DNA from: WFZT01 sp964571845
GTDB lineage: Bacteria; Hydrothermota; Hydrothermia; B15-G9; WFZT01
Reading direction: 5' to 3'
Assembly: GCA_964571845.1 (NCBI GenBank)
Contig: CAZNDM010000074.1
Coordinates: forward strand, 10,194 to 74,193
Length of the DNA: 64,000 bases
The stretch's first letter is position 1. Each line of letters starts with the position of its first letter. Below the pieces are notes generated by a model. It was given only the letters and a program-made list of their open reading frames with translations. It ran no database searches and had not been told where the DNA came from. Below, piece after piece: positions 1-9,267 of this stretch. Position numbers and translations under genes: made by a program.

Positions 1-12
1 GAGATAAACCGG

Positions 13-501
13 ATGCTAAAATACTCTGACTTTGAACTAAGCAGTTTGAACAAAATACACAACAAACTCGCAAAGGATGAGAGACTCAGGCGTCACACAC
101 CTTCGATCTATCCCACCAGCGGCCTGCTGACATCTCCTTTTGGATTCAGGCGGGATCCATTTACAGGGAAGATCAAGCATCATGATGGTATAGATATATC
201 TGCCCCGGTTGGAACCCCTATAGTGGCACCTGCAGATGGAATAGTGAAAAGTGTTAGATGGGCTCGTGGTTACGGCCTTATGATCGAAATTGATCATGGA
301 TATGGAGTCACAACCAGATACGGACATTGCAGCAAAGTGGTTGTCAGGCAAGGGCAGTTCGTTAGACGGGGGCAGCTGATCGGATATGTTGGAAACACTG
401 GACGTTCCACAGGTCCACATCTCCACTATGAAGTAAGAGTAATGGGGAGGCCCATCAATCCTATCAAATATATTATCCCCGATTCTGTCCTTTACGATTA
501 A
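13..501 (+). CDS. M23 family metallopeptidase (LytM-type), probably 5'-truncated by the window edge
   Basis: Zinc endopeptidase of the LytM/M23 family that cleaves peptide cross-links of peptidoglycan. The catalytic core is visible: HHDGIDISAPVGTPIVAPAD (first zinc ligands H and D) at about residues 57-76 and GPHLHYEV near residue 136 carrying the HxH motif. The frame is open back to base 1, no signal peptide or membrane segment is present, and the related gene at 5113 has about 120 residues in front of its core. The true start is therefore probably outside the window, and ATG 13 is only the first ATG seen. It stops 1 nt before the next gene, so it is likely the tail of the same operon. The family call is firm; the substrate and the full length are not. 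Confidence 0.85.
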   Translation: MLKYSDFELSSLNKIHNKLAKDERLRRHTPSIYPTSGLLTSPFGFRRDPFTGKIKHHDGIDISAPVGTPIVAPADGIVKSVRWARGYGLMIEIDHGYGVTTRYGHCSKVVVRQGQFVRRGQLIGYVGNTGRSTGPHLHYEVRVMGRPINPIKYIIPDSVLYD

Positions 502-502
502 A

Positions 503-3280
503 ATGTCACGCATCCTACCGTTATTACTCTCCATTTCTGTTCTTTTCTCTCAATACTATACGTTCGGCAAAAACAAAGTTCAGTATAAGAGATTTCACTG
601 GAAAGTACTCGAAACTCGACATTTCAAAATATATAACTATGAGGGGGAGGAAAATCTTGCACGTTTTGCTGGAGCTGTTCTTGAAAATTACTACACTAAA
701 TATTCCAAAATTCTTAGCGTAAACATTGAAGACAAGACTCCTGTAATTATTTACCGTTGTCAAAACGATTTTGAGCAAACAAATGTTATCCTTGATCTAA
801 TAGAAGAGGGGGTTGGAGGATTTACTGAGGTATTTAAGAATCGCGTTGTGGTACCTTTCACTGGCTCCTACGATGAATTTCGTCACGTACTTGCTCACGA
901 GCTTGTTCACGTTTTCCAGTACAACATACTGTTTAAAGGTTTTAAAAGCCCCTTATCAACTGCCTCCTCCCTGAGAATGCCACTATGGGTTATGGAGGGT
1001 ATGGCAGAATATCTCTCACAGGGGTGGGACAAAGAGGCTGATATTTATATAAAAGACCTCGTTATTAACGATAAAATCCTCACAATCGAAAAACTTAGCA
1101 ACGTTTATGGATACATAGATTACAAAGAAGGACAGGCAATTTATCGATTTATTGACGAAATGTTCGGACGCAAAAAAATTGGACAATTTTTTCACTCAAT
1201 TAAATTCAACGGGAGCCTGGAGAGTTCAATTAAAAAGACATTTAACATGCCACTTAAAGAATTTGACCGCCAGTTTATTCTGTACTTAAAAAAATTATAT
1301 TATCCACAGGTAAAAAAGGTTGATATTCCATGGCCTGGTAAAAGACTCACAAATCATGAGGAAGAAGGTAGCTATTTCAATATTGCATCTACAATCTCCC
1401 CTGATGGAAGTTTGGTGGCAGCGGTTTCAGACAAGGGGGGATATTCGAGTATCTATCTCTATTCAGTTGCTACAGGTAAAAGGATAAAAAAACTGATCAC
1501 TGCAGAAAAGACACCCTCTCTTGAAAACATTCATCTGCTTAAACCTGGTCTTGACTTCTCCCCCGATGGTAAAAAGATAGTATTTTCCGCAAGATCTGCT
1601 AAAGGCGATGTTATACATATACTGGACGTCAGAAGAAAAAAGATTATAAAAACGATTAGACCAGGACTTGACGCAATTTATAAACCCAAATGGTCTACAG
1701 ATGGTAAGAAAATTGTATTTACAGGATTGAAAGATGGCAAATCAGATATTTACATTTATAGTCTTTCATCCGGGAAATTACATCAGTTAACTGATGATTA
1801 TTTCGATGATCATGATCCAGATTTCTTTGACAATGGTATTGTATTTGTCTCAGACAGAAATGATAGTTCTACCGATAGCATCAGATATTATGGAAGCTAC
1901 GCTGTTTTTATTTACAAAAACGGCCAAATCAAGCGGATAACACCATATCTGGGGCATATATCAGATCCCCACTTTATAAATGATTCTTCACTCACATTTG
2001 TGGTAAATTACAAAAATTCGTTTAATCTTGTGTTATACAACATTATGAGACACAATTTTTATCTTGTTACAAACTATGTTACAGGTATAAAAACACCTGA
2101 TTGGACAAGGGACAACGATAAACTTGTCTTATCACTACTCTGGGATGGTGGCTGGGATATTTATGTATTGAGAAATCCTTTGGACTCTTTAAAAGAGGTT
2201 AATCTCGTTTCAGTACCATTCAAGAAACTGGATTTAAAAGAGGTGAATGAAGCTGAAGAGGAGAATTACAAGGTGTATTTCACAGCTGACTGGGTTACCG
2301 GGACTGTCCAGTATTCCTCCGTATTTGGATTCGCTGGCATGTTTGCTATCTCTGTCTCTGATGAGCTCGGTGACAACAGATTCGTCTTCTACTCTGATCT
2401 TACAAAAGATATATCCAATTCTGATTTTGAACTTGACTATTTATATTTACCGAGGAGAACAGATCTCGGTCTCTCATTTTACCAGTACTGGAGTTATTAC
2501 ATAGTTTCAAATTACGAATTTTATATTTACAAAACTAACGGATTGGCGGCCCAGGTCTGGTATCCACTGGATAAATTTAAGAGATTTGAATTCGGGCTCG
2601 GTGTCGAAAGAATATACTACTATCATTATCTATATCCATACGAGTATCCTATCAATTCAGGGAGTATATGGCCAGCCTATGCAAGCGCAGGCTTCACTTT
2701 TGATAATGTACTATACACATATCTTGGTCCATTATCTGGCACAAGATATCACCTTGAATACGATAAAGTTTTCCACAAAACAGCCGGTTACCAGACTGCA
2801 TTTTTTGATTTCAGACATTATATAAGATTAACCAGGAGATCTGCATTGGCGACAAGATTGATTTATGGGACATCCTCCGGTCAGAATCCCCAGTATTTCT
2901 ACCTTGGTGGTCCTGGGACTTTAAGAGGGTATGATTACTATAGTTTTGGTGGAACCAATGTTTTTCTCACAAATATCGAGTTAAGAGTTCCATTTATAGA
3001 TATCCTCAAGATGGCGTTCCCTCTCCCCATTGAAATAGACATGATCAGGGGGGCACTTTTCCTTGATATGGGAGCAACATGGGATAAAAATAGTGATTTT
3101 AAACCCTTCACAAGCGATTCATACGGCTTTAAACTAAACGACCTGAAGGCAGATGTAGGATTTAGTATCAGACTTAATCTTGGAATAGGAATTTTGATGT
3201 ATAATGTTGCAAGACCCACAGACTTTAGGGAATTCACAGGTGGGTGGCTTCAGACAATAAGCATAGGAGAAGAATTCTAA
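503..3280 (+). CDS. Fusion protein: gluzincin-like metallopeptidase + WD40-like propeller + Omp85-type outer-membrane barrel
   Basis: A 925-residue secreted protein with an N-terminal signal-like stretch (residues 1-18). Residues ~30-270 form a peptidase_MA-like domain with HELVH at 132-136 and a downstream WVMEGMAEY (163-171), as in gluzincin zinc proteases with a glutamate third ligand. Residues ~280-590 hold PD40/TolB-like propeller repeats, for example SPDGSLVAAVSDKGG and SPDGKKIVFSARS. Residues ~610-925 look like a surface-antigen/BamA-type barrel with the GGPGTLRGY signature near the end. It starts 1 nt after the M23 gene and is followed closely by yajC, placing it in an envelope and secretion setting. 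Role is inferred: an outer-membrane protein with a periplasmic or surface protease module. Whether the protease is active and which side it faces cannot be read from sequence. Confidence 0.8.
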   Translation: MSRILPLLLSISVLFSQYYTFGKNKVQYKRFHWKVLETRHFKIYNYEGEENLARFAGAVLENYYTKYSKILSVNIEDKTPVIIYRCQNDFEQTNVILDLIEEGVGGFTEVFKNRVVVPFTGSYDEFRHVLAHELVHVFQYNILFKGFKSPLSTASSLRMPLWVMEGMAEYLSQGWDKEADIYIKDLVINDKILTIEKLSNVYGYIDYKEGQAIYRFIDEMFGRKKIGQFFHSIKFNGSLESSIKKTFNMPLKEFDRQFILYLKKLYYPQVKKVDIPWPGKRLTNHEEEGSYFNIASTISPDGSLVAAVSDKGGYSSIYLYSVATGKRIKKLITAEKTPSLENIHLLKPGLDFSPDGKKIVFSARSAKGDVIHILDVRRKKIIKTIRPGLDAIYKPKWSTDGKKIVFTGLKDGKSDIYIYSLSSGKLHQLTDDYFDDHDPDFFDNGIVFVSDRNDSSTDSIRYYGSYAVFIYKNGQIKRITPYLGHISDPHFINDSSLTFVVNYKNSFNLVLYNIMRHNFYLVTNYVTGIKTPDWTRDNDKLVLSLLWDGGWDIYVLRNPLDSLKEVNLVSVPFKKLDLKEVNEAEEENYKVYFTADWVTGTVQYSSVFGFAGMFAISVSDELGDNRFVFYSDLTKDISNSDFELDYLYLPRRTDLGLSFYQYWSYYIVSNYEFYIYKTNGLAAQVWYPLDKFKRFEFGLGVERIYYYHYLYPYEYPINSGSIWPAYASAGFTFDNVLYTYLGPLSGTRYHLEYDKVFHKTAGYQTAFFDFRHYIRLTRRSALATRLIYGTSSGQNPQYFYLGGPGTLRGYDYYSFGGTNVFLTNIELRVPFIDILKMAFPLPIEIDMIRGALFLDMGATWDKNSDFKPFTSDSYGFKLNDLKADVGFSIRLNLGIGILMYNVARPTDFREFTGGWLQTISIGEEF

Positions 3281-3294
3281 AAAGGAGAAAAGTT

Positions 3295-3642
3295 ATGAGA
3301 AAGTTGTTGTTCACCATATTATTTGCCCTGCCACTCATGGCCCAGCAGCAGGCAGGTGGGGATATTTTCAAGGCTCTTCTACCATTGATTTTCATTTTCG
3401 TCATCTTTTACCTTCTGCTTATTTACCCCCAATCCAGAGCCGAAAAGAAGAGAAAAGCCATGCTTAATTCTTTGAAAAAAGGTGATAGAGTTATAACAAC
3501 CGGAGGAATCATTGGAACCATCCAGAAAATTGATGAGAATATTGTCACATTAAAAGTCAGCCAGAATACTGTTTTAAAAATTGAGAAATCGGCAATTCGC
3601 GCCATTCTGAGATCAGAATCTGAAGAACAACAGCAGAAATGA
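3295..3642 (+). CDS. yajC: Sec translocase accessory subunit YajC
   Basis: Small single-pass membrane protein that associates with SecDF-YidC at the Sec translocon. The 115-aa product has a signal-like N-terminus (MRKLLFTILFALPLMA), a long hydrophobic segment (LLPLIFIFVIFYLLLIYP) and then the family hallmark QSRAEKKRKAMLNSLKKGD with VITTGGIIGTI. I chose ATG 3295 because AAAAGGAG sits 7 nt upstream. An in-frame ATG at 3244 would lie inside the preceding gene and add a basic, non-hydrophobic extension. The last codons overlap def in an ATGA junction. secD and secF are not in the window. Confidence 0.93.
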   Translation: MRKLLFTILFALPLMAQQQAGGDIFKALLPLIFIFVIFYLLLIYPQSRAEKKRKAMLNSLKKGDRVITTGGIIGTIQKIDENIVTLKVSQNTVLKIEKSAIRAILRSESEEQQQK

Positions 3643-4169
3643 AGGAGAAAAAAGACGTCCTCCCCATAAGAATACTCGGGGATAAGGTTTTACGAGAGAA
3701 AGCCAGACCAATTGAAGATCTTACGGATGAGATCATAGAACTTGCCAGAAAAATGGAAGCGACCATGAAAATGGCTAATGGTATAGGACTCGCTGCGCCA
3801 CAGGTAGGTAAATCCATCCGTCTTTTTGTTGTTGACACAGAATACCTTGAAATCAGCAAGAAACCCATGATCTTTGTCAATCCTGTTATCGTTGAAAAAG
3901 ATGGTGAAAGTGAGTTTGAAGAAGGGTGTCTCTCCATCCCGGGATTGTACGCGGATGTCATTCGCCCAAAAAAAATTGTTGTTAAAACACTAATATTGAG
4001 GAGAAAAAAACTCGTTGAGCGGGAGCTGGAAGCTGATGAGCTTTTCGCCAGAGTTATCCAGCACGAGATTGATCACCTTGATGGTATTTTATTCATTGAC
4101 CATCTCCCTCCCGAAAAGAGGGCTGAACTCTTAAGAGAATGGACCAGAAAACGTCACTCAATGGGTTAA
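3639..4169 (+). CDS. def: Peptide deformylase
   Basis: Removes the formyl group from the N-terminal methionine of new proteins. All three family motifs are present: GIGLAAPQVG (motif 1), EEGCLSIPG (motif 2, metal-binding Cys) and QHEIDHLDG (motif 3, HExxH-type ligands). The length of 176 aa is normal. The start overlaps the yajC stop (ATGA) and the gene overlaps fmt by 31 nt, so translation is probably coupled. The def-fmt pair is the usual formylation/deformylation unit. Confidence 0.97.
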   Translation: MKEKKDVLPIRILGDKVLREKARPIEDLTDEIIELARKMEATMKMANGIGLAAPQVGKSIRLFVVDTEYLEISKKPMIFVNPVIVEKDGESEFEEGCLSIPGLYADVIRPKKIVVKTLILRRKKLVERELEADELFARVIQHEIDHLDGILFIDHLPPEKRAELLREWTRKRHSMG

Positions 4170-5080
4170 ATCTCATTTTCTTCGGCTCAGGTGACTTCGC
4201 TACCATTGTCTTGAGAAAACTACTCACTGAAGGTGTGAACTTCCGGGCAGTTGTTACCCTCCCACCAGGGCCAAAGGGAAGGGGTAGAAAACTACGTGAC
4301 CCTGAAGTTAAGGAAATTGCAGATAAGGCAGGTATTCCTGTCTTCCAACCTCAAAATCCAAATTCTGAAGAAACTCTCTTTTCACTTAAATTATTCAAAC
4401 CAGACTTCTTAATTCTTACCGATTACGGGAAAATCCTAAAAAGACAACTCCTCGATCTTCCGGCTTTTTATCCATTAAACATTCATCCTTCGCTACTTCC
4501 AGAGTATAGAGGAGCGGCTCCGATAGAACGTGCAATGATGGACTGTAAAGAAGAAACGGGAGTAACCTTAATGGTCATGGATGAAGGACTGGACACAGGT
4601 CCCATTGTCAAACAGGAACATATAAAAATTGGACCAACTGAAATAAAATCTGAGCTCATGCTCCGTCTCGCAGAAACAGGAGTAAAACTGGTACTGGAGT
4701 CACTTTTACCACTCAAACTTAACAAATTAAGGCCCAAACCTCAGCGAGGTAACCCGAGCTACGCTCACAAAATCCAGAAACAGGAACTATGGATTAACTG
4801 GGAAAAAACGGCTCAGAAAATTAAGTGCCACATCAACGCCCTTTCCACAAAACCAGGTGTTAGGACTAATCTTGGTCCCTTAATGGTAAAGCTGATCAGG
4901 GCAGGTGTGTTCAATGACAGAAGTCCAGGCCCAGGTAAAATCGCAATAAAAGGGGATAAACTGCTCATTGGGGCTCTCGACTATTTTGTAGAAATACTTG
5001 AAATTCAACCACAGGGTAAAAAGATCATGTCGGCAGAAGAATTTCTAAGGGGATATAAAAGAAAACTCTCCACTGTTTGA
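4139..5080 (+). CDS. fmt: Methionyl-tRNA formyltransferase
   Basis: Transfers a formyl group from 10-formyl-tetrahydrofolate to Met-tRNAfMet for initiation. The N-terminal Rossmann-like domain begins LIFFGSGDFATIVLRKLL, and the catalytic region shows NIHPSLLPEYRGAAPIERA with the SLLPxxRG motif followed by GVTLMVMDEGLDTGPI. A C-terminal OB-like domain follows (to residue 313). The start at 4139 gives about eight residues more than typical Fmt and overlaps def by 31 nt. I see no other in-frame start that keeps the GSGDFA strand. Confidence 0.96.
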   Translation: MDQKTSLNGLNLIFFGSGDFATIVLRKLLTEGVNFRAVVTLPPGPKGRGRKLRDPEVKEIADKAGIPVFQPQNPNSEETLFSLKLFKPDFLILTDYGKILKRQLLDLPAFYPLNIHPSLLPEYRGAAPIERAMMDCKEETGVTLMVMDEGLDTGPIVKQEHIKIGPTEIKSELMLRLAETGVKLVLESLLPLKLNKLRPKPQRGNPSYAHKIQKQELWINWEKTAQKIKCHINALSTKPGVRTNLGPLMVKLIRAGVFNDRSPGPGKIAIKGDKLLIGALDYFVEILEIQPQGKKIMSAEEFLRGYKRKLSTV

Positions 5081-5112
5081 AGGTTCCCGTTCTGAAAATT
5101 ACCATTTAAACA

Positions 5113-5919
5113 ATGAAAAAGGGTTACGAAATCATCATAGTCTCTCGGAAAAAGGTAATTAATAAATTCATACCCTCCTGGTTATTTAAATTATTTATTG
5201 CAATTGGGATTGTTACAGCTATCATCGTTGTTTCAGCGTTTTACACACATTACGAATATGTAAAAACAGAGAGAAAACTCCGATATGTGATGAAAGAAAA
5301 CCGTAGATTGAAAGCGGAAAACGCAAAGATTGTACTCCTTGAGAAGAAATTGGAAAAGTTGTCTGAATTCAGAAAAAAGGTGGAAAACATGCTGGGTGTT
5401 CAAAACGCACCGCCTCCATTCAATATTGAAAAACTGGCATCAAAAGTAAGTGCAAAGAATAAAAGTGAGCGTAAAACTAAAGCTAAGAAGGTAAAACTTG
5501 CAGGGACTAACCCCATTGAACAAGAAATTATCAAAGCTGAGAAGGCGAACGTTTACACCCCATATGGAATGCCTGTTAAAGGTTACATAACCCGTGGGTT
5601 CACAGCATCTCATAAAGCCGTTGACATTGCAGCCCAAACAGGCACTCCCATAATTGCCCCTGCAAACGGTATAGTTATTAAAGTCACCTATAATAAAAGA
5701 TTCGGAAATCTCGTTGTTATATCTCACGGTGACATTTTCAAAACAGTTTACGGACATCTTGAGAAGGTTTTTGTAAAACCCGGTGACATCGTCAAAAAGG
5801 GTGATCTCATCGGCCTCGTGGGTAACACAGGATTATCAACCGGACCCCATCTTCACTATGAAATATGGAAAAACGGAAAACCTGTAAATCCAATGAAGTA
5901 TCTAAAGTTTCCAGGATGA
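5113..5919 (+). CDS. Membrane-anchored M23 metallopeptidase with coiled coil
   Basis: A 268-aa cell-wall endopeptidase or amidase activator. Residues ~22-44 (LFKLFIAIGIVTAIIVVSAF) form one membrane segment. A coiled coil (~50-90, rich in K/E/L) and a basic linker precede the M23 core: HKAVDIAAQTGTPIIAPANG with the first zinc ligands and TGPHLHYEIWKNGKPVNP with HLH. This TM-coil-M23 layout is like MepM/EnvC-type proteins. It lies 32 nt after fmt and its stop overlaps the next start (ATGA). It is the second M23 protein in the same run of genes. Whether it is an active hydrolase or a regulator is not decided, but the zinc ligands look intact. Confidence 0.88.
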   Translation: MKKGYEIIIVSRKKVINKFIPSWLFKLFIAIGIVTAIIVVSAFYTHYEYVKTERKLRYVMKENRRLKAENAKIVLLEKKLEKLSEFRKKVENMLGVQNAPPPFNIEKLASKVSAKNKSERKTKAKKVKLAGTNPIEQEIIKAEKANVYTPYGMPVKGYITRGFTASHKAVDIAAQTGTPIIAPANGIVIKVTYNKRFGNLVVISHGDIFKTVYGHLEKVFVKPGDIVKKGDLIGLVGNTGLSTGPHLHYEIWKNGKPVNPMKYLKFPG

Positions 5920-7364
5920 TTATCAGAGCGGAAAAAGCTTTCATAAACGGCAATTTTCAGAATAATGTTACTCTCGCCATCCACAGAGGAGTTTTTGAAG
6001 ATCCAGTTACTTTGTTAAAACCAAAGGATAAAAGCCTGGATTTCAACATTATTGTTCCGGGATTCATTGACGCCCATACACATTTGTGGCAGTATGGACT
6101 GTTTATTTCACGCCCCAACCTCAAAGAAACAAGAAGTATCAAAGAAACACTCGAATTCATTGAGAGTATTGTAAAAAGCGGGGCCTATCGTCCACCCATA
6201 ATATTTGAGGAATTCGATCAGAGTAACTGGCAGGAAAAGAGATTTATCACCAAAAAGGAGCTCGACCGGGTCACAGGAACAGTTCCGGTAATTTTGAGAC
6301 GCGTGTGCGGTCATATTGCCATAGCAAATACTGCCGCTCTCAGGCTAATTCCTTCAAAAACAGCTGGAGTTGACAAAAAATCTGGACTTTTGCTTGAGGA
6401 AGTACCTTTGAGAATAAATGATTACTTTCCTCCTGATTTTGAAGATATAAAACTTGCAATCCTCAGTGCGCAGGATAGAATGCTATCCCTTGGAATAACA
6501 TCAGTTCATGAGTTTGGAGGCCCAGACATTTTCAAAGCCTATGAAGAGTTGGCTTCTGCTGACCTTTTGAAAATCAGAATATACTTCAATTTTTATGAGA
6601 GGGATATAAAAAAAATTATTGATCTCGGCCTCAAAACAGGCTTCGGTAATAATATTTTGAGAATCGGTGGAATTAAAGTTTTCATGGATGGTTCAGTTGG
6701 TGGCAAAACTGCTGCATTTTTTGAAAATTATGTCGGGGAGAAACACAATGGAAAGCTGCTCAAATCTCAAGAAGAGATGGAGAAATTAATTACTACAGCC
6801 CAGGACCACGGAATACAACTCCTTGTTCATGCCATAGGTACGAAGGCTATAAGAACTGCGCTCCTTGCCTTTAAAAATGCGCTTGCGGGTGGCAACTACC
6901 TACGACACCGAATAGAGCATTTTGAATTTCCTGAAGAGCAGGATCTCAAACTGGCCAGCAGCATGGGAATTTTAATATCATCACAACCAAATTTTATTAC
7001 ACGGTGGGGTGGAGTTGAAGGCATGTACTATGAATTTCTTGGAGAAAATCGCTGGAGAATAAATAATCCCTTCAGGAAGATGCTCAAATACGGATTAAAA
7101 GTCGCTTTCGGATCTGATGCCATGCCTCCCTCACCATCCTATGGAATTAAAGGAGCTGTCAGACACCCTGTTCAGGAAAATTCCATAAGCTTTGAAAAGG
7201 CTGTTGAGCTTTACACAGAAATGGGAGCATTCTTTTCTTTTGAGGAAGATATTAAGGGCAAAATTCAACGCGGCCTATTCGCAGATTTCGTCGTGATTGA
7301 CAAAGTGTCACCAGACTTTAACGTTCAATCCGTTTTTATAAATGGGATCAGGGTCTCTGGCTGA
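5916..7364 (+). CDS. Amidohydrolase of the YtcJ-like (Amidohydro_3) family
   Basis: Metal-dependent hydrolase of unknown substrate, about 482 aa. Motifs run in order: VPGFIDAHTHLWQYG (HxH metal ligands), LGITSVHEFGG, GGIKVFMDGSVGGKTAAF, LLVHAIGTKAIRTAL, RHRIEHFEFP and VAFGSDAMPPSPSYGI (C-terminal Asp). I place the start at ATG 5916, which overlaps the preceding stop. A longer frame from 5865 would run back through the M23 C-terminus. The 3' end overlaps the leftward Nudix gene by 40 nt, so the two converge. YtcJ-like proteins are often called N-substituted formamide deformylases; that substrate is not implied here. Confidence 0.88.
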   Translation: MIIRAEKAFINGNFQNNVTLAIHRGVFEDPVTLLKPKDKSLDFNIIVPGFIDAHTHLWQYGLFISRPNLKETRSIKETLEFIESIVKSGAYRPPIIFEEFDQSNWQEKRFITKKELDRVTGTVPVILRRVCGHIAIANTAALRLIPSKTAGVDKKSGLLLEEVPLRINDYFPPDFEDIKLAILSAQDRMLSLGITSVHEFGGPDIFKAYEELASADLLKIRIYFNFYERDIKKIIDLGLKTGFGNNILRIGGIKVFMDGSVGGKTAAFFENYVGEKHNGKLLKSQEEMEKLITTAQDHGIQLLVHAIGTKAIRTALLAFKNALAGGNYLRHRIEHFEFPEEQDLKLASSMGILISSQPNFITRWGGVEGMYYEFLGENRWRINNPFRKMLKYGLKVAFGSDAMPPSPSYGIKGAVRHPVQENSISFEKAVELYTEMGAFFSFEEDIKGKIQRGLFADFVVIDKVSPDFNVQSVFINGIRVSG

Positions 7365-7801
7365 CTCCTCAGACGTCTGTAAACTTCAAGTCCTCTCTTT
7401 ATCACTTTTACAGCACGATCTGGAGGATTGTACTTCCATAATTCATCAATAGTTATCCACCTTAATTCAGTACTATCTGACATTGGTTCTGCTTTACCCG
7501 AAACATATTCAAGCAGAAAATCCACAATCACGTAGTGGAACCTGACTCTCCCATCTCTGTCATGAAAGATTTGCTCAAAAACTTCGATGATTCCGAGAGG
7601 TTTTACTTTAATCTGACACTCTTCAAATATTTCTCTTACAATTGCATCCTGAAGTTTCTCACCTGGCTCAACAGCTCCACCCGGCAACGTCCATACATCT
7701 TTGAGGGGTTCTTTCCCCCTCCTCGCCAGTAAAAATCTATCTTCATCTAAAACCAATCCCCCGACCGAAAGGATCGGGGAATCTGGATATTCTCTTTTCA
7801 T
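7325..7801 (-). CDS. Nudix hydrolase
   Basis: Hydrolyses a nucleoside-diphosphate-linked substrate. The Nudix box spans GGAVEPGEKLQDAIVREIFEE and continues CQI, so the final conserved Gly is Gln while the catalytic REIFEE core is intact. Length is about 158 aa. The start is ATG 7801; a TTG one codon upstream is equally possible, with no clear ribosome site to decide. It lies 20 nt after nfnB and is probably the last gene of the arsR-nfnA-nfnB transcript. It overlaps the 3' end of the convergent amidohydrolase. Substrate unknown. Confidence 0.85.
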   Translation of the reverse strand: MKREYPDSPILSVGGLVLDEDRFLLARRGKEPLKDVWTLPGGAVEPGEKLQDAIVREIFEECQIKVKPLGIIEVFEQIFHDRDGRVRFHYVIVDFLLEYVSGKAEPMSDSTELRWITIDELWKYNPPDRAVKVIKRGLEVYRRLRSQPETLIPFIKTD

Positions 7802-7821
7802 CAAATTTTAGATTTCATTTC

Positions 7822-9267
7822 CTATACTTCTTCCCCACGATATATCTTTTCCCAGATCCCGGGTTCTTCCTTGTGAGTCAAATAGTAATCAATATACCTG
7901 GCAGCCGTTTTACCACTACCCGCGGCAAGGATAACGGTTGCAGCACCAGTCATAATATCTCCACCGGTGAAAACACCTTCCTTTGTTGTGGCATGAGTTT
8001 TTGGATTAGCCTTAATCGTTCCATGGCGAGTAGTTTCAAGCCCCGGTGTGGTCTCTGGAACAATCGGATTTGGAACCTGCCCTATGGCGATAACAACTGT
8101 ATCAACAGGAATTCTATATTCTGAGCCTTCGATGGGAATGGGTCTCCTCCTCCCTGACTCATCCGGCTCTCCAAGTCTCATCTTTATAACCTCAACCTCT
8201 TTTACCCAACCATTTTCATCTCCAAAATATCTTACTGGATTTGTCAATATCTTTAGCTCGATCCCCTCTTCCTCAGCATTTTCAATCTCTTCGATCCTTG
8301 CTGTCATTTCCTTTCTTGATCTTCTATAAACAATAGTCACCTTCTCAGCACCAGCTCTCAAAGCAGACCTCGCCGCATCCATAGCCACGTTTCCAGCTCC
8401 CACAACAACGACTCTTTTGCCAACTTTAATGGGAGTATCGTACTCCGGGAACTTATAAGCGCGCATCAAATTTATTCTTGTTAGAAATTCATTGGCTGAA
8501 TAGATTCCAAGAAGATTCTCACCAGGTATTCCCATAAATCTTGGATAACCAGCACCTGTGGCAACAAATGCAGCTTCGTATCCATCTTCGCTCATCAATT
8601 CATCAAGTGTTCGCGTTTTCCCAACAACAAAATTTGTGAGAATCTCGACACCAAGCTTTTTAACGTAATCGATCTCGCGTGCGACAATTTCTTTAGGCAA
8701 TCTGAACTGGGGTATTCCATACATTAATACCCCGCCAGGCTTATGTAATGCTTCAAAAATTGTCACCTCATATCCCATTTTCGCAAGCTCACTCGCACAA
8801 ACAAGTCCCGCTGGACCCGAGCCAATAATTGCTACTTTTTTACCCTTTCTTGGTGGACGGGCTGGAATCTCAACTTCACCATGTGCAGCTTCAAAATCTG
8901 CGACAAACCTTTCGAGGCGGCCGATTGCAACAGGCTGTCCTTTGATCCCTATTACACACTTCATTTCACACTGGTCTTCCTGCGGGCAAACTCTACCGCA
9001 AATCGCTGGCAATGGATTTGCTTCCTTTATCTTTTTAACTGCCCCAATAAAATCGCCTTTTTTAATTAAGTCTATGAACGACGGGATATCTATTTCAACT
9101 GGACATCCTGCAACACATGGTGGTCTCTTACATAATAAGCATCTCTCAGCTTCAAGAATAGCCTCTTCAGGGGTGTAACCAAGTGCGACTTCATCGAAAG
9201 TCTTTATCCTCTCCTCAGGCGGTCTCTTTGACATTGGTGTACGTTCAAGCTTCAACCTGCGTGCCAT
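7822..9267 (-). CDS. nfnB: NfnB-type NADP-reducing flavoprotein (GltD-like, NADH-dependent ferredoxin:NADP+ oxidoreductase large subunit)
   Basis: A 481-aa protein with an N-terminal double [4Fe-4S] region (C43, C46, C51, C55 and C90, C94, C100, C104), then an FAD Rossmann site (IIGSGPAGLVCASELAKMGY) and an NADP site (VVGAGNVAMDAARSALRAG). This is the fold of glutamate synthase small subunit. The partner immediately upstream is a ferredoxin-NADP reductase-like protein overlapping by 16 nt, which is the NfnAB/SudAB arrangement that couples NADH, ferredoxin and NADPH pools. No glutamate synthase large subunit is present, so the GltD role is less likely. Confidence 0.9.
   Translation of the reverse strand: MARRLKLERTPMSKRPPEERIKTFDEVALGYTPEEAILEAERCLLCKRPPCVAGCPVEIDIPSFIDLIKKGDFIGAVKKIKEANPLPAICGRVCPQEDQCEMKCVIGIKGQPVAIGRLERFVADFEAAHGEVEIPARPPRKGKKVAIIGSGPAGLVCASELAKMGYEVTIFEALHKPGGVLMYGIPQFRLPKEIVAREIDYVKKLGVEILTNFVVGKTRTLDELMSEDGYEAAFVATGAGYPRFMGIPGENLLGIYSANEFLTRINLMRAYKFPEYDTPIKVGKRVVVVGAGNVAMDAARSALRAGAEKVTIVYRRSRKEMTARIEEIENAEEEGIELKILTNPVRYFGDENGWVKEVEVIKMRLGEPDESGRRRPIPIEGSEYRIPVDTVVIAIGQVPNPIVPETTPGLETTRHGTIKANPKTHATTKEGVFTGGDIMTGAATVILAAGSGKTAARYIDYYLTHKEEPGIWEKIYRGEEV

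Noticed and set aside
1302..1310. DnaA-box-like TTATCCACA as evidence for an origin
   Set aside because: Single occurrence inside the coding region of the fusion gene, without clustering.
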